From [Clostridium] citroniae WAL-17108 (GTDB lineage Bacteria > Bacillota > Clostridia > Lachnospirales > Lachnospiraceae), in NCBI RefSeq assembly GCF_000233455.1, contig NZ_JH376427.1:128035-192034 (forward strand): a stretch of DNA of 64,000 nt, written 5' to 3'. A model generated the notes under the pieces. It made no database searches, was not told the DNA's origin, and saw only the letters and a program-made list of their open reading frames with translations. The translations under genes and the position numbers were made by a program. This document shows positions 8,995-18,757 of this stretch, piece after piece; position 1 is the stretch's first letter, and each line of letters opens with the position of its first letter.

Positions 8995-10071
8995 TTATTC
9001 CTCCCCAGTCTCCCTGCCCTTATCAACGTATTCCAATACCTGGGGATTCACCACATTGGCGGGCCTGTTTCCCAGGAGCAGCTCCCTGGCTCCGTCCAGG
9101 CACTCCCTTGCCATATTCATCCTGGCATCCCACGTCTCACTGGCCACATGGGGTGTCAGGATCACCTGATCCAGACCCGCAAGCTCCCCTGTGGTATACG
9201 GTTCCTTTTCAAACACATCCAGGGCCGCTCCCTTTAACCGTCCTGACCTCAGGGCATCTGCCAAAGCCGCGGTATCCACCAGGCCGCCTCTGGATGCATT
9301 GACAAAATAGGCGCCCTGCTTCATTCGGGCAAACGCCTCCCTGCCAAACATATGGCGATTCTCTCCCGTGTAGGGCACATGCAGGGTAACGCAGTCACTT
9401 TTCTCCAGCACCTCCGCCAGGGAACCGTACTCAAACCCATTCTCCCTCTCCATTTCCTCCGCCAGGCGAAGGGGATCATGGTAAAGCACCTTCATTCCCA
9501 GGGTGGCGGCCTTTTTCCCCACACACTGCCCGATCCGGCCCATTCCCACGATCCCCAGCACATGGCCCGATACGGAGGTCTGGGTCGTCCCAAAGGCCGA
9601 TGTATTCCAAATCCCCGCCCTGACCTGGGCCGTATACCGGTACAGGTTGTGGAAAATCCCCATAACCAGGGCAATGGTATGCTCCGCAGTGGGCTCAGTC
9701 ACCTGGGTGGGACTGTTTACCACGGGAATCCTCTTCTCAGCGGCATATTCCACATCCACATGGTCATATCCCACCCCCAGGCTGGCTATGATCTTCAGGC
9801 CGCGGCCCTGCCCAATGCCGCTCCCCTGTTCAGGACTGCTCCCCTGCCCAACGCCCCTTCCATGCTCAGGACTGCTTCCCCGGTCAATCATATCCCTTGT
9901 AACAGGAGTACCTGCAATGGAAAACAATATGTCAGCCCGGGGCATCAGTTCCAGCAATTCCTCCCGGGCAAAGCTTCCCCCCTCCTTTTCCGGACAGATG
10001 AACTGAAATACATCCCCATACTCCGCTTCACACTCTCCGGGTATCCATCTGGTACATAATACATTTGTCAT
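8995..10071 (-). CDS. D-2-hydroxyacid dehydrogenase (NAD-binding)
   Basis: It belongs to the D-isomer-specific 2-hydroxyacid dehydrogenase family (phosphoglycerate or glyoxylate reductase-like). Visible features are LGIVGMGRIGQ (GxGxxG), NASRGGLVD with the substrate-binding Arg, and LTPHVASET with the catalytic His. Residues about 67-92 are a Gly/Ser/Pro-rich insertion made of two 12-residue tandem repeats (GSSPEHGRGVGQ, GSSPEQGSGIGQ), absent from the usual fold at this loop. It is the first gene of the operon and is divergent from the AraC regulator. The exact hydroxyacid is unknown. Confidence 0.88.
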   Translation of the reverse strand: MTNVLCTRWIPGECEAEYGDVFQFICPEKEGGSFAREELLELMPRADILFSIAGTPVTRDMIDRGSSPEHGRGVGQGSSPEQGSGIGQGRGLKIIASLGVGYDHVDVEYAAEKRIPVVNSPTQVTEPTAEHTIALVMGIFHNLYRYTAQVRAGIWNTSAFGTTQTSVSGHVLGIVGMGRIGQCVGKKAATLGMKVLYHDPLRLAEEMERENGFEYGSLAEVLEKSDCVTLHVPYTGENRHMFGREAFARMKQGAYFVNASRGGLVDTAALADALRSGRLKGAALDVFEKEPYTTGELAGLDQVILTPHVASETWDARMNMARECLDGARELLLGNRPANVVNPQVLEYVDKGRETGEE

Positions 10072-10366
10072 CTCTCTTTGCCCCTCCTGCGGCCTTCCTT
10101 TGGCTCATATGGCTTATATGGAAAAAATAACACAGATATCCCCTCATGAACATGGATTTTATTGCAATACATGTAAAAAATCGTACTAAAATTTATCATT
10201 TTCCGTTTCTATCTCATGACAAAGGAGATATAATGGCATTATCATTGGATCCATACTCTCCGCGTCCCCCGGTATTCAGATTTCCGGCTGATTTTCCGCC
10301 GGCCGCACACAAACCTGAGCACCAGGGGGCTCCGAGAGTACACCACAATCATCAGGGGGGAAGCAA
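10072..10366. promoter_or_regulatory. Divergent control region of the acid-sugar operon and araC-type gene
   Basis: This 295-bp gap must hold the promoters of both directions. It is AT-rich around 10110-10240. A right half of the family A palindrome is clear at 10330-10343 (CTCCGAGAGTACAC); a degraded left half (ATACTCTCC) may start at 10253. No clean AraC operator repeat could be identified by eye. Confidence 0.4.
10330..10343. repeat. Dispersed palindrome, family A copy 3 (half)
   Basis: CTCCGAGAGTACAC is identical to the right arm of the other copies and lies 23 bases before the start codon of the AraC gene. A degraded left arm may lie some 70 bases upstream, as in the split copy at 52529-52586. 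Confidence 0.65.
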
Positions 10367-11272
10367 ATGTTAGATCTGCAGACATTCATTGATTCAAAAA
10401 ACCTGTTTCTGATCCCCTATCTTGGCAACAGCAGCCGGCGCAGGAATTTCTCCGGATGGTATCGCGGCAAGACAGGCAAGGAGGACCGCCATGAGTTCTA
10501 TCTGATCACCAGGGGACAGGGCGTTTTCACTGTGGGGGAGGAAATCTGCCAGGTATGCGAGGGGGATCTGGTCTACATTCCCTCCATCAAAGGAATCCCA
10601 TATAATCTGAACCCGGGCAAGAACCTGGTGGACTATTACTCCATCAACATATCCTGCGCCGTTGCCGCACATAAAAACGAGGTCTGGCTGTACGATGAAA
10701 GCGCCCGCTATCACTATCAGTCCGTACCTTATCCTGAAAATGAGGAGTGGTCCTTTAAGCGCAGCCAGGAGCCCTTTGACCTTCCGGCCGCATGCTCCAT
10801 GGACAACTATGCCAAACTGCGGGAGCTGATGTCCCGAATCCATAAGATGCGGACAGATTCAGATCCCATCAATTACTGGGAGGAAAAGAACATACTCCAG
10901 CAGTTCCTGTGCGGTGTGGCCCTCCAGAACCAGTCCCCGGACCGGGAGGACATGAACACCCGCAGGCTCCGCCGGATCACCGCATACATCAGGCAGCACT
11001 ACATGGAGGACATCACCCTAAAGACGCTGTGCAGCACCGTATCCCTGAGCCCCAGCTATGTCATAAAGCTGTTTAACCGGCACTTATCCCTATCCCCCAT
11101 GGCCTATGTCAGCCGTATACGGGTGGAAGCCGCCAAGGAAATGCTGTTGGAAAGCCCTTTATCCATTGCGGAAATCGCTGCCAGGACCGGCTTTCAGGAC
11201 GGTTTTTATTTCTCCAAGAAATTTAAACAGCTGACCGGAATGACACCGCGGCAGTACAGGAACACGCTGTGA
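10367..11272 (+). CDS. AraC-family transcriptional regulator
   Basis: This cytosolic DNA-binding regulator has an N-terminal cupin-like sensor (residues about 20-150; GQGVFTVGEEICQVCEGD and PGKN) and a C-terminal double helix-turn-helix (about 205-298; LSPSYVIKLFNRHLSLSP and IAEIAARTGFQDGFYFSKKFK). At 301 residues it is normal for the family. It is transcribed divergently from the dehydrogenase-dehydratase-RraA operon, so it probably activates that operon in response to an acid sugar. The start follows a GGGGGGAA ribosome site. Confidence 0.9.
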   Translation: MLDLQTFIDSKNLFLIPYLGNSSRRRNFSGWYRGKTGKEDRHEFYLITRGQGVFTVGEEICQVCEGDLVYIPSIKGIPYNLNPGKNLVDYYSINISCAVAAHKNEVWLYDESARYHYQSVPYPENEEWSFKRSQEPFDLPAACSMDNYAKLRELMSRIHKMRTDSDPINYWEEKNILQQFLCGVALQNQSPDREDMNTRRLRRITAYIRQHYMEDITLKTLCSTVSLSPSYVIKLFNRHLSLSPMAYVSRIRVEAAKEMLLESPLSIAEIAARTGFQDGFYFSKKFKQLTGMTPRQYRNTL

Positions 11273-11302
11273 GGCGGAACTCCGGGCAGACCGGGAATCC
11301 AG

Positions 11303-11350
11303 GATATATACAAACTAAGATATATGTACAAACTAAGATATATATACAAA
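11303..11350. repeat. Short AT-rich direct repeats
   Basis: The unit GATATATxTACAAACTAA occurs about two and a half times in tandem between the AraC gene and its terminator hairpin. Function is unknown. Confidence 0.6.
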
Positions 11351-11383
11351 CGGGTATGGATCCCCGCTTATCCATACCCGTTT
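11348..11383. terminator. Bidirectional terminator after the AraC gene
   Basis: Perfect 13-base arms AAACGGGTATGGA and TCCATACCCGTTT enclose a 10-base loop. The A/T ends suit termination on either strand. Confidence 0.65.
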
Positions 11384-11406
11384 AACATGTAATATTATCT
11401 GCATTC

Positions 11407-11458
11407 CATACCCTCAGTGGACAAGGGCGCACACGCCCCCCTTGTCCACGGAAGGTAT
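11407..11458. repeat. Dispersed palindrome, family B copy 2
   Basis: ATACCCTCAGTGGACAAGGG is followed by a CGCACACGCC centre and a matching CCCCTTGTCCAC...GGTAT arm. It is the longest copy of the family and lies between two convergent genes. Confidence 0.75.
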
Positions 11459-11479
11459 CCGTTTATCAACAGCATTGGA

Positions 11480-12292
11480 TCAGCGTACCCGAAAGGACCG
11501 GGTCATAACCGGCTCCGACTTCACGGTGACCACGATCTTTTTCTCCCGTCCCTGCTCTTCCACGGAGGCCTGGGCATCCCCCCGCTTCAGGTACCAGATA
11601 TCCACCTGGCTGCCTGTCTGAAGGATAAACACCTGTCCTTTTTCCAGTTCACAGGAAAGGCAGGCTGATCTCATCTGCCTCTTTTTCCCGAAAGCCCCGG
11701 GGGCGCCCAGTCCCCACCATTCCCATCTGCGTCCACGGTTTCCGAACCGGTAAACATCCTTCCCATAATGATAGAGGGAGGGCTGTTCCTCCTTAAGCCG
11801 CCGCGGCACCGCATCTGCGCCCGGTGCTTTGGGGCTGTAAAAATCCGCCGGGCAGTCCGCCAGCCAGTTGACCACCGGAAGGAACAGCTCCCGGCGCACC
11901 CGGTTGTAGGGAAGAGCCGTCCGATGGATCTCATAGCGGGTTCCCCAGTAAATGGAAATACATCCCCTCAGCAGGTCTTCCGTACTGCAAAAGCAGAATA
12001 TGTCCTTTCTTTTTATCACGGTCTTAGTGACAGCCCCATCCTCTCCGCGCTCCAGGACCATTATTTCATCTCCAAAATATGAGAGCATATATTCCCGTAT
12101 GTCCGGCTGATAACGCGCGGCCGGGACCAGGATCACACATCCTAAGTCCACGCCGGCCCTAAGCCACATATTCAGGTATTTCCTGTAATCGGGACCGATA
12201 TCCTTCTTATCCCACATCCGCCTTGGAAAGTCAGCGGCCGTGGGAGCCGTATCAACGGATTCCCTTCCCAAACTGCCCTGCCGTCTCTTCAT
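11480..12292 (-). CDS. Uncharacterised protein downstream of hybrid kinase
   Basis: I do not recognise this 270-residue protein. It has no signal peptide or membrane segment, is rich in aromatic and charged residues, and contains CVILVPAARYQPDIREYML and a C-terminal strand-rich part. It follows the hybrid kinase on the same strand. An alternative GTG start at 12340 would overlap the kinase stop (GTGA), giving 286 residues. I prefer ATG 12292, which has AGGAAG at good spacing; that ribosome site lies in a duplicated GGCAGGAAGCATACC. A role in the kinase pathway is only inferred from position. Confidence 0.6.
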   Translation of the reverse strand: MKRRQGSLGRESVDTAPTAADFPRRMWDKKDIGPDYRKYLNMWLRAGVDLGCVILVPAARYQPDIREYMLSYFGDEIMVLERGEDGAVTKTVIKRKDIFCFCSTEDLLRGCISIYWGTRYEIHRTALPYNRVRRELFLPVVNWLADCPADFYSPKAPGADAVPRRLKEEQPSLYHYGKDVYRFGNRGRRWEWWGLGAPGAFGKKRQMRSACLSCELEKGQVFILQTGSQVDIWYLKRGDAQASVEEQGREKKIVVTVKSEPVMTRSFRVR

Positions 12293-12336
12293 GGTATGCT
12301 TCCTGCCTTCCGGTATGCTTCCTGCCTTTTGCCGCG

Positions 12337-14274
12337 TCACACAAACTTCTTTAGTTCATCCAATACCAGGTCGATATCCAGGGGTTTTACCAGATACCCT
12401 GTCATCCCTGCCTTGTAAGCCGTCACCTTATCCTCCTCAAATGCATTGGCCGTCATGGCCAGTATGGGCACTTTCCCTCCATCCGGGCGCGCCAGTGCAC
12501 GAATGGACCTGGTAGCTTCCAGTCCATCCATCACCGGCATCCGAATATCCATGAGCACGGCATCATAATACCCTGCCTCGTTCTTTTCAAACAGGTCCAG
12601 GGCCTCCTGCCCGTCATGGGCTGTTTCCACCTCCATGCCGTGCATCTCCAGCAGCGTTTTGGCAATCTCCCTGTTCAGTTCATTGTCCTCTGCCAGCAGG
12701 ACCCTGCAATGGCGCAGATCCGTCTTCTCCACCTTTTCCGCCGCCGGAAGGGTCCGGTCAACGGCACCTGCAAACGCATCATAGATGGAACTCCTAAACA
12801 GAGGTTTGGAAATAAAATAATCCACGCCCGCGCCTCTGGCCTCCTGCTCAATCACAGTCCAGTCATACGCCGATATCATGATAATGGTGGTATCCGGCCC
12901 CACCAGGCCGCGGATCCGCCGTGCAGTCTCCACCCCGTCCATGTCCGGCATCTGCCAGTCGATCATGGCGATATGGTAATACTTCCCGTTCTTCAGGTAA
13001 TGTTTCACTTCCTCCACCGCCCTGGATCCCGAGTCCACCCACACGCAAACAGCTCCCGCATCCCTGAGGATCTCCGTACACTGGCATCCCACCACGGGAT
13101 CGTCATCCACCACCAGCACATCCAGACCTTTCATCAGCTCCTTCTGCTTTCTCTGCTGCTCCTTCTGCCGGTCATCCTCCACCAATTTGAGAGGGATGGT
13201 TGCCGTAAATGCCGTCCCCTTGTTCTTTTCACTCTCCACCTCTATGGTGCCTCCCATGAGCTGCACCAGATTGTACACAATGGAGAGGCCCAGGCCGCTT
13301 CCCACATTATTGCGGGCAACCTCCGGGGATTCCTGTTCAAAGGGCTGGAAGATACGGGTGCGGAACTCCTTTGACATTCCTATCCCCGTGTCCTTGACAC
13401 AGAACTGGATATAGGAAAAACCATTGGTGCGCTTTTGTTCCTGAATGCAGATCTGTATGCTGCCGCCCTCCATGGTAAACTTAAGGGCATTGGACAGCAG
13501 GTTCATGAGCACCTGCTTCACCCTGAGGGCATCCCCGATATAGTACTGCTCCAACGGTTCCTGATGGTATATCTCATACCGGATCCGCTTTTCCCTGGCC
13601 TGGGGATAGATGATCTGATCGATCTCCCCGATCAGCTCCGTGAAATCAAAATACTCGCTGGTCAGATCCATTTTCCCGGTCTCGATTTTGGACATGTCCA
13701 GTATATCGTTGATCAATGAAAGTAAATATCTGGAAGATGCATCGATCTTCCTAAAACAATCATGAACGCTTTTTTGATCCTCCAGCTTCAGCTGTCCGAT
13801 GGTGCTCATGCCGATAATGGCATTCATGGGCGTGCGGATATCATGGCTCATCCTGGAAAGGAAATCAGACTTAGCCCGGTTGGCGGCCTTGGCAGATGCC
13901 AGGGCATCCCGCAAAAGCTGCTCCTGGCGGGCCTGCTCTGAGCGCTGAGAATCCAGGACTTTCACCAGGTCAATGGCCAGCACATCTCCATTAAAAGGAT
14001 TTTCCACATAGATCAGCTGTACGGATATCCAGTGGTATACCCCATCCATACCGATCTGCTGAAGCTCCATATACAGCTCACGTTCCCCTGAGGCAAACCG
14101 GGCCAGCACACTGTCCCGGTCAAACGCAGCTGCAAAATCCTCCCGATAGCTGGGATAGATCAGTGGGACCGAATGGCTGACCATGTCCGAATACCGGCCC
14201 TGGCGCTCCACCGGGTATGCATTCTGTTCTTCAATAAAGCAGTTATATGTATCCTTTGTCAGGTTTACGCTCAC
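12337..14274 (-). pseudogene. Hybrid sensor histidine kinase, C-terminal part after frameshift
   Basis: Domains in order are the end of a PAS-like sensor (residues about 1-100), a dimerisation/phosphoacceptor domain with MSHDIRTPMNA, an ATPase domain (NLLSNALKF; DTGIGM; GSGLGLSI), and two receiver domains (VLVVDDDPV...MIDWQMPDMDG and VLLAEDNEL...MDIRMPVMDG). This open frame begins at a GTG with no ribosome site, three bases after the stop of 14277-15218. The reading frame of the upstream gene continues into this one if a single base is restored near 14300-14306. I therefore treat both as one broken gene of about 970 residues; translation as a separate kinase cannot be excluded. Confidence 0.75.
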
Positions 14275-14276
14275 GA

Positions 14277-15218
14277 TCAGGGGATAGGCTGTACAGATCG
14301 CACCCTCAGAGAGCGGTTCTCGATGAGCTGCTGGCGCTCCTGCTCCTGTTCCATGCGCTTTACATCAGTGATATCCGTGAACACGGCCTGAATCACCTCC
14401 AGCCCGTCCGCATTGACGATCCGGCCCATGACCACGCTGAGCCATACCGGCTGTCCGTTCCTGCGGGATCCCTGGCGGATGTAGGAAGCATTCTCCCCGT
14501 CCAGGGAAAGGCTGTCGATCAGCCCCACGATCCACGCCCGGTCCTCATCCCTTACCAGCTGCACCGGACTTTTCACCTCGGCGCGGTACTCCTCCTCGGA
14601 CCCGTATCCATAGAATTCCCACACCATCCTGTTTATGTTGACCACCCTGTGGCAGGGATCCGTGGAAAACTGGATAATGCCGCAGGGCACGGAATTATAG
14701 AGCTGGCTCAGGAAATCCGCCTGCTGCTTATATTCCTGTTCCCTGCGCTTTAGCACTCCCTCCAGTCTCAGATATTCCTCCCTTCCGGCTTCCGCCGGAA
14801 ACAGCTCTCCCTCCTGGATGTCCTGGAAGGGCACCGAGTTATGGATATGGACGACCTTCAGTTCCCCGTCCTGCTCCTGAAACACAAAGGTGACCCTCTG
14901 CTGCACCTTGACATACACGCCAGTGCCTTCCTTGGACTGGAGCCGGCTGGTTCCCTCGCACAGGTAACAGCCGCCGCCCAGGCATCGGACCTCATACACT
15001 TCATCATACATATCGCAGGGTGACAGGTCCTCCCGGCCGGCCAGGAAACAGGCGGCCACCGCCTCTTTTCCCTCCGCCTTCTGCAGTTCCCCTGCCCCAA
15101 GCCAGACAATATCATCTGCAAAGGTGGATATCAGGAAGTCCACATCACAATCACAAAAATATCGGTTCAGGATCTCACCGGCAAACTCCTGTATCTCTTC
15201 CTTTGACCTTTTTATCAT
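14277..15218 (-). pseudogene. Hybrid sensor histidine kinase, N-terminal sensor part before frameshift
   Basis: The 313-residue frame holds a SnoaL/NTF2-like domain (residues about 1-130; ILNRYFCDCDVDFLI, TFVFQEQDGELKVVHIHNS) and a PAS domain (about 165-295; GIIQFSTDPCHRVVNINR) ending in the linker TDITDVKRMEQEQERQ. It then stops at SLRVRSVQPIP. In the other frame the same bases read GAICTAYPLIVSVNLTK, a natural bridge into the next domain. The start has AGGAGG upstream. The sensor would thus be cut off from its kinase unless ribosomes shift frame or this is a sequencing error. Confidence 0.75.
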
Positions 15219-15283
15219 AATAAAAGCCTCCTACGGCAAACATTACAGCTTAACTTGCAGCTGAGCTAAGTCACAACTAAATA

Positions 15284-15312
15284 ATTATAACATTAACCCA
15301 AAGCAAACGCAA
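15284..15312 (-). promoter_or_regulatory. Possible promoter of the hybrid kinase gene
   Basis: On the minus strand a perfect -10 TATAAT (15289-15284) has TTGCGT 17 bases upstream. It is about 65 bases before the kinase ribosome site. The -35 match is partial. Confidence 0.4.
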
Positions 15313-15381
15313 CGCGCCGGGAGGCAGATATTCTTATATTCTTATCATTTTCTAACAGTTCAGACATCATTTTAAAGGCTG

Positions 15382-15900
15382 TTACATTTTAATCACAACA
15401 TGTCCGCTGCACAGTGACCGCCTTACATCTATAATCCTCTGGTTAGAGGATCCCTTAAAGGCCAGGCTGATATCCTTTAACTCCTCCACAAACCTTCCGT
15501 CCACCAGCACATCGATCATGCCCAACATCTCATCCGTGACCTCACACCTGGCCCTGCTTTCCTGTAAAAGCTCCCGGTCCAGCAGATATCCCGTATAACA
15601 CCAGATATCCTTTTGAGGATATTTCTCTTTTACCTGTCTTAAAAGCCCCGCCAGCACACGCTGGTTTTCCGGCTCAAAGGGTTCTCCGCCCAAAAGGGTA
15701 AGGCCGTTTATATATTCCGGGGAAAGGGCCGCCAGGATCTCCTGCTGCGTTTCCCCGGTAAAAGGACGGCCGAAGGCGAAATCCCAGGCCTCCTGGTTAA
15801 AGCAGTTTGTGCAGTGATGGGAACAGCCTGACACAAACAGGGATACCCTGACACCCTCTCCGTTGGCAATGTCATATTTTTTGATCGCACCGTAGTTCAT
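15382..15900 (-). CDS. nrdG: Anaerobic ribonucleotide reductase activating protein NrdG
   Basis: This radical-SAM enzyme uses a 4Fe-4S cluster and S-adenosylmethionine to put the glycyl radical on NrdD. The cluster cysteines are C26, C30 and C33 (CSHHCTNC), preceded by the family opening MNYGAIKKYDIANGEG. LLGGEPF is the SAM-binding GGE motif. Length is 172 residues, normal for NrdG. The start lies one base after the nrdD stop, so the pair is co-transcribed and probably translationally coupled. Confidence 0.95.
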   Translation of the reverse strand: MNYGAIKKYDIANGEGVRVSLFVSGCSHHCTNCFNQEAWDFAFGRPFTGETQQEILAALSPEYINGLTLLGGEPFEPENQRVLAGLLRQVKEKYPQKDIWCYTGYLLDRELLQESRARCEVTDEMLGMIDVLVDGRFVEELKDISLAFKGSSNQRIIDVRRSLCSGHVVIKM

Positions 15901-15901
15901 A

Positions 15902-18061
15902 TTATAAATGCAGCACCCTTTCCTTTATCTCCTGGGTCCTTCCCTGGTTCCAAAACTGGGTTCCGATATAACCGCAGGTCCTTCTGGCCACGTTCAGCTT
16001 ATTCTCATCCCGGTTTCCGCACTTGGGGCATTCCCACACAAGTTTTCCGCTCTCGTCTGTGACGATCTTTATCTCGCCGTCAAACCCGCATTCCTGGCAA
16101 TAATCGCTCTTTGTATTCAGCTCCGCGTACATAATGTTGTCATAGATATAACGGATCAGCTGGAGCACGGCGGGAATGTTGTGCTGCATGTTGGGGACCT
16201 CCACATAGCTGATGGCGCCGCCTGTGGAAAGCGCCTGGAACTGGGACTCGAATTTCAGCTTGGAAAACGCATCGATCTCCTCCGACACATTCACATGATA
16301 GCTGTTGGTAATATAGCTTCTGTCCGTGATCCCCTCAATGATCCCAAAACGCTTCTGAAGGCATTTCGCAAACTTGTAGGTAGTGCTTTCAATGGGGGAA
16401 CCGTAGATGCTGAAACCAATATTGGTCTCCTCCTTCCAGCGGTTACACGCCTTATTCATATACTCCATCACTTCCAGGGCAAAGGGAGTTGCTCCGGGGT
16501 CTGTGTGTGACAGCCCTGTCATATACTTCACGCACTCATAAAGTCCCGCATATCCAAGGGAAATGGTGGAGTATCCGCCGTACAGCAGACGGTCAATGGT
16601 TTCTCCCTTTTTCAGCCTTGCCAGCGCGCCGTTCTGCCAGAGGATGGGCGCCGCGTCTGACAGGGTTCCTTTCAGGCGGTTGTGCCGGCACATAAGGCCC
16701 CGGTAACACAGATCCAGCCTTTCATCAAACAGCTTCCAGAAAGCGTCCATATCCCCGCCTGAGGACAGGGCCACATCCACCAGATTGATGGTCACCACTC
16801 CCTGGTTAAAACGGCCGTAAAACTGGTAGTTCCCATTCTCATCCTTCCACGGGCTCAGCGCACTGCGGCATCCCATCACCGGGAAGCAGTTGCCTTCCTT
16901 CAGCTCTTTCATCTTTTTCTCGGAAATATAATCGGGGACCAGACGTTTTGCCGTACATTTGGCAGCCATCTCAGTGAGGTAATAATACTCGGTCCCTTCC
17001 TCTATATTATCCTCCTCCAGCACATAGATCAGCTTGGGGAATGCGGGGGTGATCCATACGCCGGACTCATTCTTTACGCCCTGGTAACGCTGCTTTAGGG
17101 TTTCCTCAATGATCATGGCCAGGTCTTTCTTCTCCCGCTCATTCCCTGCCTCGTTCAGGTACATGAACACGGTCAGGAATGGGGCCTGCCCATTGGTGGT
17201 CATCAGTGTGATGACCTGGTACTGTATGGTCTGCACGCCCTTGATCACCTCTTTGCGCAGCCTGTTCTCCACCACCTCATGGATGGCTTCGTCAGAAGGC
17301 GCGCAGCCGAATGTCTTAACCTCTTCCAGTACCTCTGCATAAATCTTCTTTCTGGACACGTCCACAAAGGGAGCCAGATGAGCCAGGCTGATGCTCTGCC
17401 CGCCGTACTGGTTGCTGGCCACCTGGGCAATGATCTGGGTGGCAATATTGCAGGCAGTGGAAAAGCTGTGGGGCTTTTCAATCCTGGTCTCGCTGATCAC
17501 GGTTCCGTTCTGCAGCATATCCTCCAGGTTTACCAGGTCACAGTTGTGCATGTGCTGGGCAAAGTAATCCGAATCATGGAAATGGATGATCCCCTCCTGG
17601 TCCGCCTCCACGATATCCTGGGGAAGAAGCATACGCTTGGTCAGGTCCTTACTCACCTCACCGGCCATATAATCCCTCTGCACGCTGTTGACCGTGGGGT
17701 TCTTATTGGAGTTTTCCTGTTTCACATCCTCATTATTACATTCGATCAAAGACAGGATACGGTTGTCCGTGGTATTGGCCTTACGGATAAGGGAGCGCTG
17801 ATAGCGGTATCTCACATAATCCTTAGCCAGTTCAAACGCGCCGGTGGACATGATCTGGTTCTCCACCATGTCCTGGATCTCCTCCACAGACACTGCCCTG
17901 TTCAGTTTGTCGCATTTATATTCCACATAATCGGCAATATCCTTGATCTGCTCCAGGCTCAGCTTGTTCTTTCCGGCCGCCGTATTAGCTTTTGACACAG
18001 CTACCACGATCTTGTTTATGTCAAAATCTTCTTCCGCGCCATTCCTCTTAATAATCTTCAT
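15902..18061 (-). CDS. nrdD: Anaerobic (class III) ribonucleoside-triphosphate reductase NrdD
   Basis: It reduces ribonucleoside triphosphates to deoxy forms without oxygen. An N-terminal ATP-cone occupies residues about 1-95. The catalytic barrel follows, then a zinc site (CQECGFDG and CPKCGNRD), and the C-terminal radical segment RRTCGYIGTQFWNQGR contains the glycyl-radical Gly. Length is 719 residues, as expected. The start has AAAGGAG upstream. A possible NrdR box lies about 125 bases upstream. This gene pair fits a strictly anaerobic host. Confidence 0.96.
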   Translation of the reverse strand: MKIIKRNGAEEDFDINKIVVAVSKANTAAGKNKLSLEQIKDIADYVEYKCDKLNRAVSVEEIQDMVENQIMSTGAFELAKDYVRYRYQRSLIRKANTTDNRILSLIECNNEDVKQENSNKNPTVNSVQRDYMAGEVSKDLTKRMLLPQDIVEADQEGIIHFHDSDYFAQHMHNCDLVNLEDMLQNGTVISETRIEKPHSFSTACNIATQIIAQVASNQYGGQSISLAHLAPFVDVSRKKIYAEVLEEVKTFGCAPSDEAIHEVVENRLRKEVIKGVQTIQYQVITLMTTNGQAPFLTVFMYLNEAGNEREKKDLAMIIEETLKQRYQGVKNESGVWITPAFPKLIYVLEEDNIEEGTEYYYLTEMAAKCTAKRLVPDYISEKKMKELKEGNCFPVMGCRSALSPWKDENGNYQFYGRFNQGVVTINLVDVALSSGGDMDAFWKLFDERLDLCYRGLMCRHNRLKGTLSDAAPILWQNGALARLKKGETIDRLLYGGYSTISLGYAGLYECVKYMTGLSHTDPGATPFALEVMEYMNKACNRWKEETNIGFSIYGSPIESTTYKFAKCLQKRFGIIEGITDRSYITNSYHVNVSEEIDAFSKLKFESQFQALSTGGAISYVEVPNMQHNIPAVLQLIRYIYDNIMYAELNTKSDYCQECGFDGEIKIVTDESGKLVWECPKCGNRDENKLNVARRTCGYIGTQFWNQGRTQEIKERVLHL

Positions 18062-18185
18062 CTTTACTACACTCCTTTATCCACATGCTTACATACCCCC
18101 CGCTTTCCCTTCAGCGGAAGTATATGGGTATCCTATCATAAAATACTGGAAAATTCTGTTGCTTGTGCAACAGTATATGATTTTA

Positions 18186-18201
18186 ACACTAAATGTTGTG
18201 T
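18186..18201 (-). promoter_or_regulatory. Candidate NrdR box upstream of nrdD
   Basis: ACACTAAATGTTGTGT resembles the 16-bp NrdR box (ACACwAwATxxwGTGT), which represses ribonucleotide reductase genes. A weaker box-like run (18170-18185) lies directly beside it; the usual pair is about three helical turns apart, so only the first box is supported. The 18062-18420 gap otherwise shows nothing I can name. Confidence 0.45.
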
Positions 18202-18420
18202 TTTTCAAGCGGAAGATATACGATAGGATGTATTTCAGAAAAATGCCAGAAACTGTGGGACTTCCGGGAATTGGCACTGACAAAATGCCGGGAGAGGGGT
18301 CTTTTAAGACAAATGTTTTAGAACCCCTGATCTTCAGACAGACGTGCGGCGGCTCGGCTTTAGATGTACAGAAAAAGCGGGGCAAAAGGATCCGGTCCCC
18401 GATGCCCCGCCGACCGGTTT

Positions 18421-18660
18421 TCAATCCAGATACGTTCCCACCGGCGAAGTGTTATACTGCTTTAAAATCTCAACCATTACAGACCCATCCGGCTCCACTG
18501 ACTCTGCAAGGATCTTGTACTGGGTCCTGTTCCGGTCCAGCTGCATCTTATATTTGTCCACTTCCTCCCGCACCAGCTTTACTGCCAGGTCGTGGTTGAT
18601 ATCCTCCTTCAGCAAAAAATGCAGGGTTTGTTTGATACATGCCGCTTTGATTCGTTTCAT
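18421..18660 (-). CDS. Small conserved-looking protein of unknown function
   Basis: I cannot name this 79-residue protein. It is charged and probably helical at the N-terminus (MKRIKAACIKQTLHFLLKED) and strand-like at the C-terminus (SVMVEILKQYNTSP). It has no membrane segment. A good ribosome site (AAGGAAGG) and a strong hairpin upstream support it as a real gene. Confidence 0.7.
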   Translation of the reverse strand: MKRIKAACIKQTLHFLLKEDINHDLAVKLVREEVDKYKMQLDRNRTQYKILAESVEPDGSVMVEILKQYNTSPVGTYLD

Positions 18661-18706
18661 ACTTAAATACCTTCCTTTTTTATTTTCATATTAATCTACC
18701 GGAGCG

Positions 18707-18757
18707 TTTTTTGTATCATAGGAATTCCGTCTGAATTTCCTATGATACAAAAAAAGG
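18707..18757. terminator. Long bidirectional terminator hairpin
   Basis: Arms of about 20 bases centred on GTATCATAGGAA/TTCCTATGATAC, with T and A runs at the outer ends, enclose a five-base loop. It separates the LacI gene from the small gene and could stop transcription on either strand. Confidence 0.75.

Noticed and set aside
7671-9302. 543-codon open frame on the plus strand
   Set aside because: It is antisense to the enolase-superfamily and dehydrogenase genes, whose catalytic motifs are intact on the minus strand.
18089-18424. Open frame of 111 codons on the minus strand upstream of nrdD
   Set aside because: It covers the nrdD control region and has no ribosome site or recognisable motif, so it is taken as chance.
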